From: JANNVZ01 sp031418455
GTDB taxonomy: Bacteria; Bacteroidota; Bacteroidia; Flavobacteriales_D; Sanyastnellaceae
Assembly: GCA_031418455.1 (NCBI GenBank)
Contig: JANOXJ010000237.1
Coordinates: forward strand, 1 to 7,622
Direction of reading: 5' to 3'
DNA length: 7,622 nt
Every line of letters starts with the position of its first letter. Within the stretch, counting starts at the first letter, position 1. Below, in pieces: positions 6,614 to 7,622 of this stretch. A program made the position numbers and the translations under genes. Under the pieces are notes generated by a model. It did no database searches. It saw only the letters and a program-made list of their open reading frames with translations, and was not told the DNA's origin.

Positions 6614-6705
6614 AAACTTTACTTGTTTTTATTGGAATTATAAAGACTAAAATGGTTAAATGATAGTGATAAAGAAATAGTGAAGATATATTAAATGAGA
6701 TAAAT

Positions 6706-6732
6706 AAAAAGCCCGCACAAGGCGGGCTTTTT
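6706..6732 (-). terminator. Intrinsic terminator of the T9SS carbohydrate-binding-like gene
   Basis: An 11-bp perfect stem, AAAAAGCCCGC (6706-6716) with GCGGGCTTTTT (6722-6732), has a GC-rich core and a 5-base loop. On the minus strand it ends in TTTTTATTTA. It lies 14 bases past the stop codon of the gene ending at 6747 and before the transporter start, so the two minus-strand genes are probably transcribed separately. The symmetry of the T and A tracts would allow function on either strand. Confidence 0.93.
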
Positions 6733-6746
6733 AATGCTTTTATAAT

Positions 6747-7622
6747 TTAGTTCTTCACCATGAATGATTGGTTGTAGTTTATATCATCAGTAGTAAGATG
6801 AATAAAGTACATGCCTTCCGTCATGTTAGCTGTATCTACAGTGTAGCGCTTAGCAATAGTAATTTTTTGAGAAACCACCATACGGCCACTTGCATCCATT
6901 ATAGTAATGTTTGCTTGTTTGTTTATTGCTTTTGCAAATTCTATCTGCAAGAAGTCTGTCGCAGGATTTGGATAAATTGTTACTCTGTTTGCATTTGCAA
7001 TTTCTTCTACATTTACTATACATGCAGCACAACTTGCCCAACACACTGTGTCTAATGCAGCTGCACCAGTGACTATAATACGTCTGTTTGTGAAGCTATC
7101 TATAGTATAAGTACAAGCACTACCAGGTGTCAAAGTTTCTTGACCAGCCCATGTATCGTAAGCGAATTTGTAATCAAATGTATCAGCAGCTAATGGAATA
7201 GTTAGTTCCCAAATGTTGTCGCCATTGGCATCAGACATTGGAGCACAACCACCACACCAACCGTTAAATGAACCGTTTACTTCTGGGGTTGTAAATACAT
7301 CAGTTACTTGGCTCATGTCTACAATAAAAGTAACGTTAAACGGACCTTGAGGATTGTCGCAAGTTGTGCAACTTCCCCAACATACTGCATCCAATGCTTG
7401 CTCACCAGTAACTGTCAATACACGATTTGTAAACTCACCTGAGGTCAATGTGCAAGAACTGCCTGGAGCCAATGTTTCTTGACCTGCCCAGTTGTCGTTT
7501 GCAAATTTGTATTCATAACTTCCTGCTTCAAGGGCTATTACCAGTTCCCATACACCATCACCATCATCATCGCTCATAGGAGCGCAAGCGCCACACCATC
7601 CGTTAAATGTGCCATTAACTTC
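6747..7622 (-). CDS. Secreted T9SS type A sorting domain protein with tandem glycogen-binding-like modules (5'-truncated)
   Basis: The reading frame is open to the window edge, starting with 'EVNGTFNGWCGACAP', so the true start lies beyond 7622; the ATG at 7575-7577 is internal. 291 residues are visible. Two tandem modules contain 'EVNGxFNGWCGxCAPMSD', 'WEL', 'YKFA', 'WAGQETL' and 'VCWxSCxxC'. The 'NGxFNGW...YKF' pattern is that of E-set/CBM48-like starch- and glycogen-recognition modules, here with extra cysteines that could form disulfides. They end in a T9SS type A sorting domain: 'VTIYPNPATDFLQIEF', 'ITIMDASGRMV' and 'MTEGMYFIHLT', closing with 'QSFMVKN'. The protein should cross the outer membrane by T9SS and be released or anchored at the surface. 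The missing N-terminal part may hold an enzyme domain, since such modules often accompany glycoside hydrolases; that is inference. The neighbour, a sugar symporter on the same strand, fits a saccharide-related role. Confidence 0.9.
   Translation of the reverse strand, partial: EVNGTFNGWCGACAPMSDDDGDGVWELVIALEAGSYEYKFANDNWAGQETLAPGSSCTLTSGEFTNRVLTVTGEQALDAVCWGSCTTCDNPQGPFNVTFIVDMSQVTDVFTTPEVNGSFNGWCGGCAPMSDANGDNIWELTIPLAADTFDYKFAYDTWAGQETLTPGSACTYTIDSFTNRRIIVTGAAALDTVCWASCAACIVNVEEIANANRVTIYPNPATDFLQIEFAKAINKQANITIMDASGRMVVSQKITIAKRYTVDTANMTEGMYFIHLTTDDINYNQSFMVKN
7020..7283 (-). repeat. Tandem protein module, copy 2
   Basis: The second copy starts 'EVNGSFNGWCGGCAP' and ends 'VCWASCAAC' (88 residues). 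It begins exactly 339 bases (113 codons) after copy 1. Its cysteines fall at the same places as in copy 1. The sorting domain follows directly after a short linker. Confidence 0.85.
7284..7622 (-). repeat. Tandem protein module, copy 1 (113-codon period)
   Basis: One full repeat period runs from the Glu codon at the window edge (7620-7622) down to 7284. It contains a glycogen-binding-like core and the linker 'FNVTFIVDMSQVTD' that leads into the next copy. Hand alignment of the first 88 residues with copy 2 gives about two thirds identity and no gaps. Further copies may lie beyond the window. Confidence 0.85.

Overview
The window comes from a member of the Bacteroidota (the CFB group). Two predicted secreted proteins end in C-terminal sorting domains of the type IX secretion system (T9SS), one with a textbook 'IYPNPATD' motif. 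The DNA is AT-rich, and no clear Shine-Dalgarno sequences precede the starts. The sugar transporter and the secreted-protein modules are also of the type common in this phylum. I cannot fix the genus from sequence alone.

Layout, left half, + strand: (1) the 3' part of a multi-spanning membrane protein with a large soluble C-terminal region (1-1710). Seven bases later comes (2) an ALG5/DPM1-like family 2 glycosyltransferase starting at GTG (1718-2428); the pair is very probably one operon for envelope glycan or lipid-linked sugar work. (3) A DUF58 (vWA-like) protein (2539-3474). (4) tRNA-Asp(GTC) with an encoded CCA (3556-3632), preceded by a Bacteroidota-like promoter candidate and followed by a strong terminator (3641-3670).

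Right half, - strand, converging on the tRNA: (5) a secreted T9SS protein split into two frames (4960-4646 and 4713-3727) that read as one gene broken by a frameshift. (6) An FHS-family (FucP/GluP-like) sugar:proton symporter (6613-5195) with its own terminator. (7) The 3' part of a T9SS-exported protein with two tandem glycogen-binding-like modules (window edge at 7622 down to 6747), also with its own terminator. The terminators between the minus-strand genes suggest separate transcripts. A secreted carbohydrate-binding protein beside a sugar importer hints at saccharide use, but no enzyme or SusC/SusD pair is visible.

I see no CRISPR array, insertion sequence, integrase, toxin-antitoxin pair or defence system. 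The region looks mostly ordinary. The items most worth a second look are the frameshifted adhesin-like gene with its unrecognised central module, and the membrane protein/glycosyltransferase pair. No gene-free stretch exceeds 300 bases; the longest is about 234 bases (4961-5194) and holds the transporter's terminator and otherwise nothing I can identify.
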